Program-made: the position numbers and the translations under genes
Assembly (NCBI GenBank): GCA_014871385.1
Contig: CM026425.1
Span: forward strand, 3,243,561-3,307,560
DNA length: 64,000 bases
Source: Ceratodon purpureus
Lineage: Eukaryota > Streptophyta > Bryopsida > Pseudoditrichales > Ditrichaceae
Reading direction: 5' to 3'
In this document: piece by piece, positions 55,030-64,000 of the stretch
Numbering within the stretch: the stretch's first letter is position 1
Layout: the number at the start of each line of letters is the position of its first letter
Notes under the pieces: generated by a model
Told to the model about the DNA's origin: nothing
Database searches by the model: none
The model's input: the letters and a program-made list of their open reading frames with translations, nothing else

Positions 55030-56200
55030 ATAATACATCCTCCGTTTCATTCAATATATTAGTTTCTGAACTGCCAAAACACAGAATAACTAACAGATGC
55101 CACGCATGGAAGGTGGTATTCTAATAGCTATTGAACAAACAACTCATTGCACTAGTACCGAAGTGGTCGTTTTTCATTTCGTAGTTTCCGGAGACTGACG
55201 CATTCCACTGGAGAGCTGCTGGAAACCGTCTCCTCGCCGGTCTGTCCGCTGTTCCCGTGGAGAAACATGCACGGGCGAATGAGAATGCTCTGCTTTTCCG
55301 AGGATTCGTGGAATACAAGTGCAGTGGGTCCACGGGTGAAAACCTTGTGCTTCGTATTCAATGAGCGCCACATTAATCTACCCCTCCCTCAGTAATACGA
55401 ATTTTTTACTGCCATCTAGGTGCCGTCGAAACGAGTAAGTGGGGTAATGCGTACATTTACACATCAGCGAACTGTAAATTTCGTAGGGTAATTCAAATTC
55501 CGAGCAACTGGGGTAATGAGTACGTTTACACATCAAACGAAGCGTAAATGGTGAGGGGTAACTAATTGTCTGGGACAGTCTTAGTACAAACAAGGGTCAA
55601 TATCTAGGTACCACGAACTTCCATTCAGTACTAATAAGGAATTCATTCAGATGAGTGCGTTGCCTACATGACAACGAAAACAACGGCATCACTATAATAT
55701 GCTTCAAGCTTGTTTAAAGAGCACAAATGCCAAAGTCGATAAAAAACACATAGTTCATTGTTTGACTATGATCTCCAGTCTTGTAGTAAAGGATTTAGGG
55801 GGGCTACCCTCCCACATGTCCACCTTTAATGCTTTCATTGTTCAAAGTCACGATTCAACAGTGAATAACTCCGAAGGCTTTCTATAATAGAGGATCTACT
55901 TTAAGGGCTTACTACATTCGGTGGCCAGAAGTTCTCACGGATCCCCCCTCAAAACTGCATTCTAGACTACTCTTCCCAGCTTTAGGGTAACAGTTGTTTC
56001 TGTACAAAAGTGCGACTCTGAAGAGGTATTCTACCGAATCCCTCTAACAGACAGTTTTTTGAAAACAAAAAGTAAAATTTACAAGCGAATGTCATTTCCC
56101 TCTTCGCTGAATCTGTGTTCCTCGTTTTTCTTCCCACCTGAACTTCATATACATATTCCACCTTCCAGCAACCAAATTCAACGCAGCCCGACGCATGGCC
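55030..56200. other. Region expected to hold the receptor-kinase 5' end; nothing clear
   Basis: Frames at 55121-55373 (minus) overlap in all three phases and show neither a signal peptide nor the usual WxxxxPC N-cap of plant LRR receptors. At 55425-55460 and 55490-55530 a GGGGTAAT-containing block is repeated (period about 70 bp). No gene assigned. Confidence 0.4.
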
Positions 56201-56205
56201 CAGCA

Positions 56206-58970
56206 CTAGATGTCCCAACAATGACAAACACTGTCGTCATCACTGAGGACGATGATCTCCTTCTCAGCTACACCCCCGGCAACGCCTGTAATACCGTTGC
56301 CTAATCCGAAAGCTCCTGCGCAGAAAGGAAAGAAACGATAAACTAATGAAGTCAGCCATCGTGTCCGCGGAAACACCAAGAACGTGCCGTCCAGACCTAA
56401 GGCGACAGAAGGGAAATTGCAGTGTGGAGTGGGTACTTTCTCACCTGGTTCACGTAGTGGAATGTTGCGTTTTCGGAGAGGGGAGAATAGCGTGGTTGCA
56501 TTCTCGCGAAGCTCCAGTACGTCCCGCCCCATGACAGCCCGCGCTGCGTCACTCTCAACGGCGTCCCGAATTCGTGATGCCCGAAGATGGTCGTCCACTC
56601 GGTACAGAGTATCCCCGCGGCTGTGGTTTTCCACGACACTTCCACCCGACGCTGCTGACCCCGACAAACGCCATGGGCGGACGCCAGTCTCCGTACGCTT
56701 GAGCTTTTCGGCTGGCGTGATATTGTCGTCGCTATTATCCTCGCCCTGGCGCTTTCCGCACACACTGGATGACTGCCCCATCGTCGGAGTTGTCGAATGG
56801 TACTCGTAGAAGCAGGAACTCCCACGCCAGTTGCGCGTTAGGTTTCGAGGACGGAGTGGTGAATACGGCCCCGACCCCTGGAGGTCCTTCCGCAAGGTGT
56901 ATGCACAGTTCTCTTCGCGTCCCTCGTCATGCGTCGTACGCCCTGTTTATAAATCAGACACGCGTTTCAGAAACTCAACGTCAACCTCTGTCTAAAAAAG
57001 ACTTCGACAATTACAATGTTCAGTCTCCATTTATCGGCGAAAGAAATAAGTACAAATAAGTTCAGACTACATGATGGAGGTTACGTCTTCTACCTTTGGA
57101 GATGCTGGCGGATCGAGTGGGGGAGGGAAACTTGTCCTCTTCGTCGTCGTCCGTGGCCGGGGATGGTTCTGGTTCCTTACGCTCAATCTCCTTGCCTGTG
57201 GTAAAGCAGGACAAGACGGGCGTCGTGTCAGTTCATGGGAATTTAAATCTTGTGAGCAGAAGAGGAAGGGGAAGGACTGTATGGTTGATTACCTCGGCTA
57301 CAGTCACCCTTGGGAATCAGAAAGTCATGCCCTTCACTCTCATCAGAGCTTGGAGAGTCGGATGATGTCTCCTTCGATTCCATCACTCTCTGTCCCCACA
57401 GCGGGCGCTCCACATCCGTCGAAGGAGTAGGGTGTAGCCAAGGTGCGAGGTTGAAGGTGCTTGCTGCAGTGAATTTCCGAGCATTCCTGTTGATCACCCA
57501 GTCGTCAGGAGCGCCCTCTAAGTCCTCGTCCGCTCCCGGAAACACCTCGTTCTCGGGCCACACGCCCTCTCCTCTGGCGCACTTGGCTTTGAGATCTTCA
57601 AACGACTCGAAGGGGAGGCTTAGCTTCTTCCCTCGACGACACTGCTTCATAGCAAATCCTGCCCAATCGACGGCATAGCCCATTTTTTCCGCAATCAAGC
57701 CTCTTGCAAAAGCCAAACCGATGGCCTTGACCTTGCCGATGGGACGCTGATGAGTCGCCTGGTACAGGAGTTCAATAGATCGTTGCATCTTCGGGCTTTC
57801 ACATCTTCCGGGGCGGTCGTAGCGGAAACGTCCCCCTTCCATTGGTCCCCAGCGTTTGATGCAGTCGTTGGTGGAGACAACACCCGAGCCCATGTAGCCA
57901 CGCTCACCACAACGAATGCCGGGGATGTACCCGACATCGTTGAGTCCCTGGTCCCGATGGAGCCAATCTTTGGTGCCTTTGACAGGCAGGCGGTATGTCT
58001 CCTCGCGAAGGGAAGCCATTTCTTCCGGATCTGCGTGGCAACAGACAATCGCATTAGTTGTACATATGAGTGGGAAACAGGGGTCTACAGTTCAACAAAT
58101 TGCGGGAGAGGGTTAGGGTTTGGAATGCACTTACCACTTAGATGCCGATGTCAACAGTGTCGTATCGTGTGGTGGTAATGTCTCAGCTGTAATGATCCGC
58201 GGATACCGTGACGCAATAGCTATGGAGCCCCTTCAATTCACCACACAATCACCTGCAGATGACAAGGGAATTCAACAATTTAGGGTTTCATTTACGAGGT
58301 TCCAAGGTTCTGGGTTTAGACATAATACCTGTGTGTAGAGACAGCATGACAAGAATGGTGGACATTGCGGCAACGAAGATACTTCCAAGGACGATGGGGT
58401 CGAAATTCGGTGGGGTAGAGCTTACCTATGCGCGGAAAGATTTCCCTCCGGTCTGCTACACGACGGAACTTCTCTGGCGTCTCGAAGCTGGAGAACAGCG
58501 AAGAGGATGGAGTCGATTCTGCAACACACACAACCAATCTTCAGATGACTACTGCGCTGCGGCTCCGTGGGGTACGGTCGACACGTTCAGAGAAGGGGAA
58601 CTACATTAACGAACTGTCAGATAAACAATGGGTTAACTAACAATACGTGTTTGCTACTACCCAAAGGCTCGTGTGTAACCGAATGCTGGAGGACACAACA
58701 CAGACTGAATGCGGCTTCATGCAGCGGCTTGAATGCGGCTTGACGACAAAACATAACGAGGCAATCACAAAACAATAAAACGACAATGTGACCGTGTTCA
58801 CGAAGAGGGTTACAACGCCTACATCCAACTGTGGAAAACAGAGAATCAGGAAGAAGACACAAACGAATTACACGAGAGACAGTGGGTGCCTTACCTGATG
58901 AGAGGAGGTCGGCGAGGCTGCGAACAGCTCCGGACAGAGGCGCTCCTACAATGAAGAAGTGAAGAAGGTG
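56206..58970 (-). CDS. Unrecognised spliced gene; C-terminal SUMO-interacting-like motif
   Basis: Not a family I recognise. A TATAAA box (minus strand, about 59000-59006) is followed by two probable leader exons (about 58970-58895 and 58527-58429) and four coding exons: 58019-57293, 57195-57094, 56942-56445 and 56315-56206. All coding introns are phase 1, with GT donors and AG acceptors; total 478 aa from the ATG at 58019. The frame is open further back through both leader exons but has no ATG there. The N-terminal half is globular-looking (Gly/Arg/Trp-rich, for example KAIGLAFARGLIAEKMGYAV), the middle is acidic/Ser-rich (PSPATDDDEEDKFPSP), and the end has EIIVLSDDDS, a hydrophobic patch followed by acids and Ser as in SUMO-interacting motifs. 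Codon choice is GC-rich, like the CACTA remnant to its right, so it could be a transposon accessory gene. Confidence 0.6.
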
Positions 58971-58998
58971 ATCCGGGATTGTGAGAGGAGGCTACCCT

Positions 58999-59006
58999 CT
59001 TTATAC
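58999..59006 (-). promoter_or_regulatory. TATA box of the 56-59 kb gene
   Basis: TATAAA on the minus strand, in a GC-rich setting, about 30-40 bases before the presumed transcription start and about 110 bases before the first donor (GTAAGG at about 58894). This is one of the few clear core-promoter signals in the window. Confidence 0.5.
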
Positions 59007-59504
59007 GCCCAGGCTCACATCCGCGGCCGCGGCAAGCGCGCATCTGTGTCTCGAACCTAGAGTGGCTATGGCCATTACGCAATTGGGGAGGTCCATGGCG
59101 CTTAGGTATCACGGTTTATGGAGATCGTGGATTAGGGTTCAGGAACCCTCCGACTTGACCTCACGGAGTCCATCTCGAGTGGAGAAGGTGGGCAACTGAG
59201 CCCGGGTCAGATTCACATACCTGGGCAGTTGTATCTCATCATGGACGCTATGAGTGTTTGGGGTTGCATAAGCCCCCATCGGGAGTGGACGTGGACGTGG
59301 CAGGTTGTCATTTCAGCAGTCAGGCATCGCCTGTGGGCCAGATCTGTCATTGAGTGGAGGGGTCGGAAAAGCCATGCTCTTGTCACCCGTCGGTTCAAAC
59401 GAGAGTGCATTCCAATGTGTCACTTTAATCTGCATGGAAACGATGCACCATGGGCCATCATCATGCCACATGAAGTGTAACCTGGATTCCCAAAATATAC
59501 AATT

Positions 59505-59735
59505 ATGCATCCATCATGGAGCAATATGCATCCATCATGGAGCAATATGCATCCATCATGGAGCAATATGCATATGCATCCATCATGGAGCTGTATGCAT
59601 ATGCATACATCATAGAGCAATATGCATATGCATCCATCATGGAGCAATATGCATATGCATCCATCATGGAGCAATATGCATATGCATCCATCACGGACCA
59701 GTATGCATATGCATCCATCATGGAGCAATACGAGA
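59505..59735. repeat. 21/27-bp minisatellite rich in ATGCAT
   Basis: Units CCATCATGGAGCAATATG repeat about ten times, first with a 21-bp period and then with a 27-bp period after gaining an extra ATGCAT hexamer. Both periods are multiples of three, so frames stay open in several phases on both strands (repeated EQYASIM or CSMMDAYAY peptides). These are repeat artefacts rather than genes. Confidence 0.9.
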
Positions 59736-59815
59736 CCTGAAAACCAGCACACAATTTAGTTCCATAGCAGTTTACAATCGAGCTTAGGAATGCTCACCAT
59801 AACTTCAAGGAACTG

Positions 59816-59952
59816 CAGCTTACTTTTGAAGATCACTACCATGAAAATATTCCATGCTCATGAATCCATTATGGTTTAGGTCAGCTTACTTTTGAAGATC
59901 ACTACCACGAAAATATTCCATGCTCATGAATCCATTATGGTTTAGGTCAGCT
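59816..59952. repeat. 66-bp tandem duplication
   Basis: CAGCTTACTTTTGAAGATCA begins at 59816 and 59882, and the start CAGCT recurs at 59948. The two 66-bp copies differ at one base, so the duplication is recent. Confidence 0.95.
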
Positions 59953-60112
59953 GGATCATTGGAATAAAGTATTCAAGGTAACAGTTATTTATAAGAAGAT
60001 TCTGGTCTTACGATCAGCAAAATCACTTGCAACAAGTAACTGTGAAAAGTAGCCGGAACAGTAAATATGATAACAACATGATGGAGCACATACCACGTCA
60101 CGATACAAGCCA

Positions 60113-61242
60113 TCAGCTGTCGAATACTTCACGGGCCTTCTCAGGCATTTGACAATTGGCATAAGCGTTCCTCAACGAATTATACACCACCTGCGTGAAA
60201 GTAATGTCCTTTGCCAATTCAGAGATCAAAGGAACCTACAAACATAGCACCTTTAAACTAAACTCGAAACTGGAAATAAATATGAACATTCAAAAACGGC
60301 ATAATAGCCTGGCAATCACTTTCTCTTTTTTGACCACCCAAACGATCAGAAGCTAGGATTCATGAACGATACTAGCCTGCTCATGAGTAAGATACTGACC
60401 AAATTAATTGCGATTGCGAAACTCTTCTTCCACCTACTCGCAGAATGACATATCACTGACGTTTCACTAATATAAAATTATGTTGGAATGTTGACCAGAG
60501 GTTTACTGGTAAGAAAAGGGTCATACCAAGTTTGGAATAAGACCAACTTCTCCTATCTCTTGCAGGACAAGTTCAGCCTGTTTGTATTTCCCTTTGCTTG
60601 CATAAGTAATCAGCAGAGAACTGTAATGGGAAAGGTTAGGAATGAATCCCTCGTCACACATTTCCTTAAACATCGCATGTGCTTCCCTCTCCAAACCGTG
60701 TGCTGCATGGACATTCATTAGAACCCCATAGATAACCGCGTCTTGAACGAGATTATTGTCCTTTATCTCCTCTACAAAAGTTTGAGCCTTAGAGTAACCC
60801 TCTCGAGTCTTCGCACACCCAGCGATAACCTGTACGAGAAATGATAAAAAAGCATAAGGACTGTGGATTTGTTGAAAAAATTAAAGCGCTCTTGATAGTC
60901 ACTAAACTGTGATTGAGATTGATGAGATATGGCTGTCGAAATACTTAATCAGGAAATAGCCAAATTTCAGACTTACCGTGCTGTATGTTACAGTATACGG
61001 TTTGAGACTAATGCTTTCAGCTGCTCAAACAAGCGGAATGCTTTATCAATTTTACCACTGAATATCAAAGTGCTCAATATAGAGTTGCAAACATAGACGT
61101 TCTTGCGCTCTTCACTGTAAAGGGGCAATACCTTGAAGTCACGAATTGCCTTCTTTGCTTGTCCCGCATTGCCAAATATTGAGAAATAGCTTGTGTAGGT
61201 TGGAGGCGAAAGCTTGTCATTCTCTTTCATGTAATCAAAAAC
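60113..61242 (-). pseudogene. PPR protein fragment with a frameshift
   Basis: P-class pentatricopeptide repeats, RNA-binding proteins of plastids or mitochondria. Three exons are visible: 61242-60977, 60829-60527 and 60235-60113, with proper GT-AG borders. Repeats include VYVCNSILSTLIFSGKIDKA, LKPYTVTYSTVIAGCAKTRE, DAVIYGVLMNVHAAHGLERE and SHYSSLLITYASKGKYKQAE; the frame ends VFDS-stop. In the first exon the frame must shift by one base between FEQLK and ISLKPYTVTYSTV (about 61018), or the frame stops shortly after. No upstream exons or targeting peptide were found before 61242. A decayed copy of part of exon 2 lies at 61481-61541. Most likely a truncated, broken gene; a sequence error at the frameshift is possible. 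Confidence 0.75.
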
Positions 61243-61480
61243 CTGCACAGCAGAGGAAATAAAAATAGAAAGGAATTAGCCAAGCGAAGAAGGCGTCCAA
61301 GACTCCAATATCAGTTACTGACGCGTGTTGGTCGATTATTCCAGGCGAAGACTGTCATGTTATAAGAATGAAAATAGCCTCTTGAACTGAGAGACATTGA
61401 TCTGAAATATCTAAAACTCAGTCAGTCAGTGATCAATGGCAGTCAATAAGTGATCAATGGCATAAGTGATCAATGGCATA

Positions 61481-61541
61481 GATAACCACGTCTTGAACGA
61501 AATTACTGTTTTTAAGTCCTCTACAGACGTTTGGGCCTTAG
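61481..61541 (-). pseudogene. Duplicated fragment of the PPR exon
   Basis: About 61 bp match 60729-60789 (shared blocks: GATAACC, CGTCTTGAACGA, CCTCTACA and CCTTAG in order). To its left the unit AAGTGATCAATGGCAT is repeated. It looks like a local copy-and-paste of part of the PPR gene 0.75 kb away. Confidence 0.7.
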
Positions 61542-61696
61542 TTTCCCCCCTTCTAACATGCCATTCAGGTATCACGGCTATCCCAGTGAAGAAAACACTG
61601 AAGCAAGATGCGGCAATTGAGATCTAGGACATCGACTGAACCGATAGGTTTTAAAACACGAGTTCGACGTTACCTTCGTCCAGGCCGCACATGGCT

Positions 61697-63999
61697 CTAG
61701 AGGTCGTCCATAACAGGAGCGTTGTCATCCTCAACTTGAGTCTCCTGATCATCTGCTCCACCCCCCTCGCTTTCGGAGTCGTTGTCTTCTCGGTAGTCGT
61801 CGTCGTTATAGGCCGCCTCCTCATCCCGTTCTTCGTATGCCATGACCTGCTCTATGTCAACTTCCAAAACTGGCACACCCGGAGGGGAGTTGTCTTCGAG
61901 CACTGTGTCGTCTGTCAGCGCGGGATTCTGAACTATGTCTGGTCGCCCTGATGCGGAGAGAATTGGGTCGTCCCGTTCAGCTGTGACTCTCCGAGCCCTC
62001 GGTTCTATATGTCGAACGACTTTCCATTCAGGATCGTTCGGGTCGTCCACAAAGTACACCTGAGTGATCGTCAGGAGTCGTCACAGTGGCACGTGGTATT
62101 AGTGTCAGGTACATGGACTCCTTCCGCAAGCTATCCAGAACCTTCGAATAGAGTGCCTTACGATCAGCAAACGCTCGCAGTACATAGGATCGGGAAACAA
62201 AGTAACCAATGATAGTACAGAAGTCACCTGCTTGGCGTGGCTGGGTAGTATAAACGGCTCCACGTTCAGAGGCATTCTCGCATTGAACTTAACTGACCAG
62301 AAGCCATGCATGTCTTGGCGTATAGTCCGCTGCCCCTCGAGATCAGGGCGAATCCACGAGCACCTTAACACGTTGTATGTCCGGACGCCGTAGTCCACCT
62401 CCATGATGTCGGATATAATGCCTACGTACAGGAGTGCGGCCTCGACGGGATGAAGGTCGGCCCTCGACGAACGACACTCCTGGGTGATGATCGCGGCAAC
62501 ACCGGAGTCGTAACTCACGCTACTCCGTCCTTGTTCGCTATCTGTGCGAAAATGGTAGCCATAGGCGTACATGGAGTTATAGTGCTTCACGGTTGGATAC
62601 GGCAGTCTCGACATGGATCTCAGATCGTTGCTAACTTCTTCCCCTTCTCCTTCTCTCTCTCGCACAGTGTCTTCCAACCACGTAGTGAATGGGGTGAAAC
62701 GGCGGCCGGGTCTGTTTTCGTGACGTCTTCTTAAAACATCGTACTCCCTGCATAGAAGTCGCTGTCCACTGAATTTAAAACGTGCGACTTCGGTTGCCTT
62801 AGACAAGGGGTTGCGGTTACAGATAGCTGGTGCAAGATTGGGATGGCAACCAGACGTCCCTCAAATCGGAGAAAACAAACCTGAACAGGGGTTCGGTGAT
62901 GAGTGAATGTCGGATGACGTGGTCGTGAACTGCAACCAAGTCCCTCTCCTCCCAAACCACCTCCCGTGGATTGCCCTCGAATACCTCGCCGTTGTCCCTT
63001 TCGTCTTCCTCCAAGTCCCAGAGAACACGCGCAAGTCCTGGGTACAATCGAAAGTGCTCCGTGACAAATCCAAGTGTCTCTTCGAACATGTAACCCTCCG
63101 CAATTGAGCCCTCGGGCTTTGCTTTATTTCTGACCATGCCTTTTAGATGACCAAGGTACCTCTCGCCGCTGTACATCCATCGGGCATGTACAGGGCCGCA
63201 CCAGTAGAGCTCCCTCGGCAGGTGAAGCACGAGGTGACCCATGGAGTTCCAGAATGCAGGTGGAAAGTGAATCTCAAACAATGCCATTGTCTCTGCGACA
63301 TAGTCCATAAGTGCTGTAAGCTCTGACCTCTTGATAATCTTGTCGCAGATAAGCTTGAATGAATGGCCGAGTCGAATCATTGCTACACATGGCCCCGTCG
63401 GAAGCAGTCCACGAATGGCTGCTGGTATAATCTCCTGATTTAAGATATGCCAGTCGTGCGTTTTCATGAACTGCAGACGCCCTTTCTCGAGGTTGACCAG
63501 TTTCTCGAAACTTGCGCAATGGTCTGTCGGAGTCTGCACCGAACGTATGGTCCGTAACAGTTTGTCCTTTTGATCCGGTCTCATCACGTACGGCGCATGC
63601 GGCTTCACGTAGTTCGATGTCGTCCCTTCACGTACAAGGTGCAACTCGGGCATGACACCAACTTCTTGCATATCCTTACGTACTGCTATGGTGTCACTCT
63701 CGCCCAACACAAATCCCATGGCGGTCGCAATCACGTTCTTCTCAGTGTGCATCACGTCTATTGTATGTCGCACGGGCAATTCCTGCACATTTCCACATAC
63801 AAATCAGTACAAGAAAGTGGAGTATGCATCAAACCACTGTTCATGTACGTGGTTCCAGAACCCGGGCTACGAGACCATGGTTCGCAGTCTGTTTAAATCA
63901 CTGGTATCGCTAATAGCACCCAACGTGAACGGTATTATATACCTTTCAGTTCTACCACATTATCGCAACGAGGGCAATGTGGGATGGGGTGGGGAGGGG
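61697..63999 (-). mobile_element. CACTA (En/Spm) transposase, C-terminal part (DUF4218 and DUF4216)
   Basis: Exons in phase: 63782-62881, 62797-62228 and 62059-61697; one more exon, ending about 63943, runs off the right edge. The DUF4218 part has LPVRHTIDVMHTEKNV, the pattern HDWHILNQEIIPAAIRGLLP, HFPPAFWNSMGHLVLHLPRE, GPVHARWMYSGERYLGHLKG and EGYMFEET. The DUF4216 part has YGVRTYNVLRCSWIRPDLEG, then VYFVDDPNDPEWKVV and an acidic tail ending DDNAPVMDDL. These are the standard C-terminal modules of plant CACTA TNP2-like transposases. The catalytic part would lie beyond 64000. No internal stop is seen in the three exons, so the element may be young. CACTA ends were not located. Confidence 0.92.
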
Positions 64000-64000
64000 G

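Larger units (their letters stand above)
59007..60110. other. Spacer with tandem repeats
   Basis: Contains a 12-bp palindrome (CCGCGGCCGCGG, about 59020), a minisatellite at 59505-59735 and a 66-bp duplication at 59816-59947. No gene recognised. Confidence 0.5.

Noticed and set aside
59305-59787. Repeat-bearing frames on both strands (QYAYASIME-type)
   Set aside because: A tandem repeat with a period divisible by three leaves all phases open; there is no start, promoter or splice context.

Overview
This window looks like nuclear DNA of a land plant. The reasons are: genes with many small GT-AG introns; compact conserved genes of plant type (a PIAL-type SUMO ligase, a TMEM14/FAX protein, a COQ8/ABC1 kinase, an LRR receptor kinase, a PPR fragment, a kelch-like F-box protein); and long AT-rich spacers full of plant-type transposons (Mutator-like, MITEs, CACTA). 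The intron style and the F-box and receptor-kinase sequences remind me most of a bryophyte, probably a moss. That is an inference from memory of protein families; no search was run.

Layout. 1-4000: AT-rich repeats and degenerate sequence; about 1-1850 is repeated in direct orientation at about 14090-17760. 4127-11454 (minus): 16-exon PIAL1/2-like E3/E4 SUMO ligase. 12000-20000: repeat-rich spacer holding the second copy of the repeat and a complete 1250-bp non-autonomous Mutator-like element. 20080-21154 (minus): small TMEM14/FAX protein. 23170-24100: two minisatellites. 26140-27721 (plus): tRNA-splicing endonuclease subunit SEN54, with a long 5' leader intron. 28340-30400 (minus): decayed insulin-degrading-enzyme-like (M16) pseudogene. 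31267-32517 (minus): F-box gene split by one TGA. 33406-33724: hAT-like MITE. 34958-38504 (minus): COQ8/ABC1 atypical kinase with two GC-AG introns. 39996-41222 (minus): CFAP20/BUG22. 41925-42541 (minus): possible small membrane protein. 42959-43241: MITE with TA target duplication. 43245-47600: AT-rich spacer. 47612-48064 (minus): intronless GC-rich VOC/glyoxalase-fold gene of bacterial flavour. 50371-55025 (minus): LRR receptor-like kinase whose N-terminus could not be found. 56206-58970 (minus): unrecognised spliced gene whose 478-aa product ends in a SUMO-interacting-like motif. 59500-59950: minisatellite and a 66-bp duplication. 60113-61242 (minus): broken PPR fragment. 61697 to the right edge (minus): CACTA (En/Spm) transposase remnant with DUF4218 and DUF4216 regions.

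The genes do not form a pathway; they are housekeeping genes (SUMOylation, tRNA splicing, ubiquinone synthesis, lipid transport, cilium/mRNA-linked CFAP20) scattered between transposons. Exon borders were read by eye from reading frame, splice consensus and remembered family sequences, so each may be off by a base or a codon.
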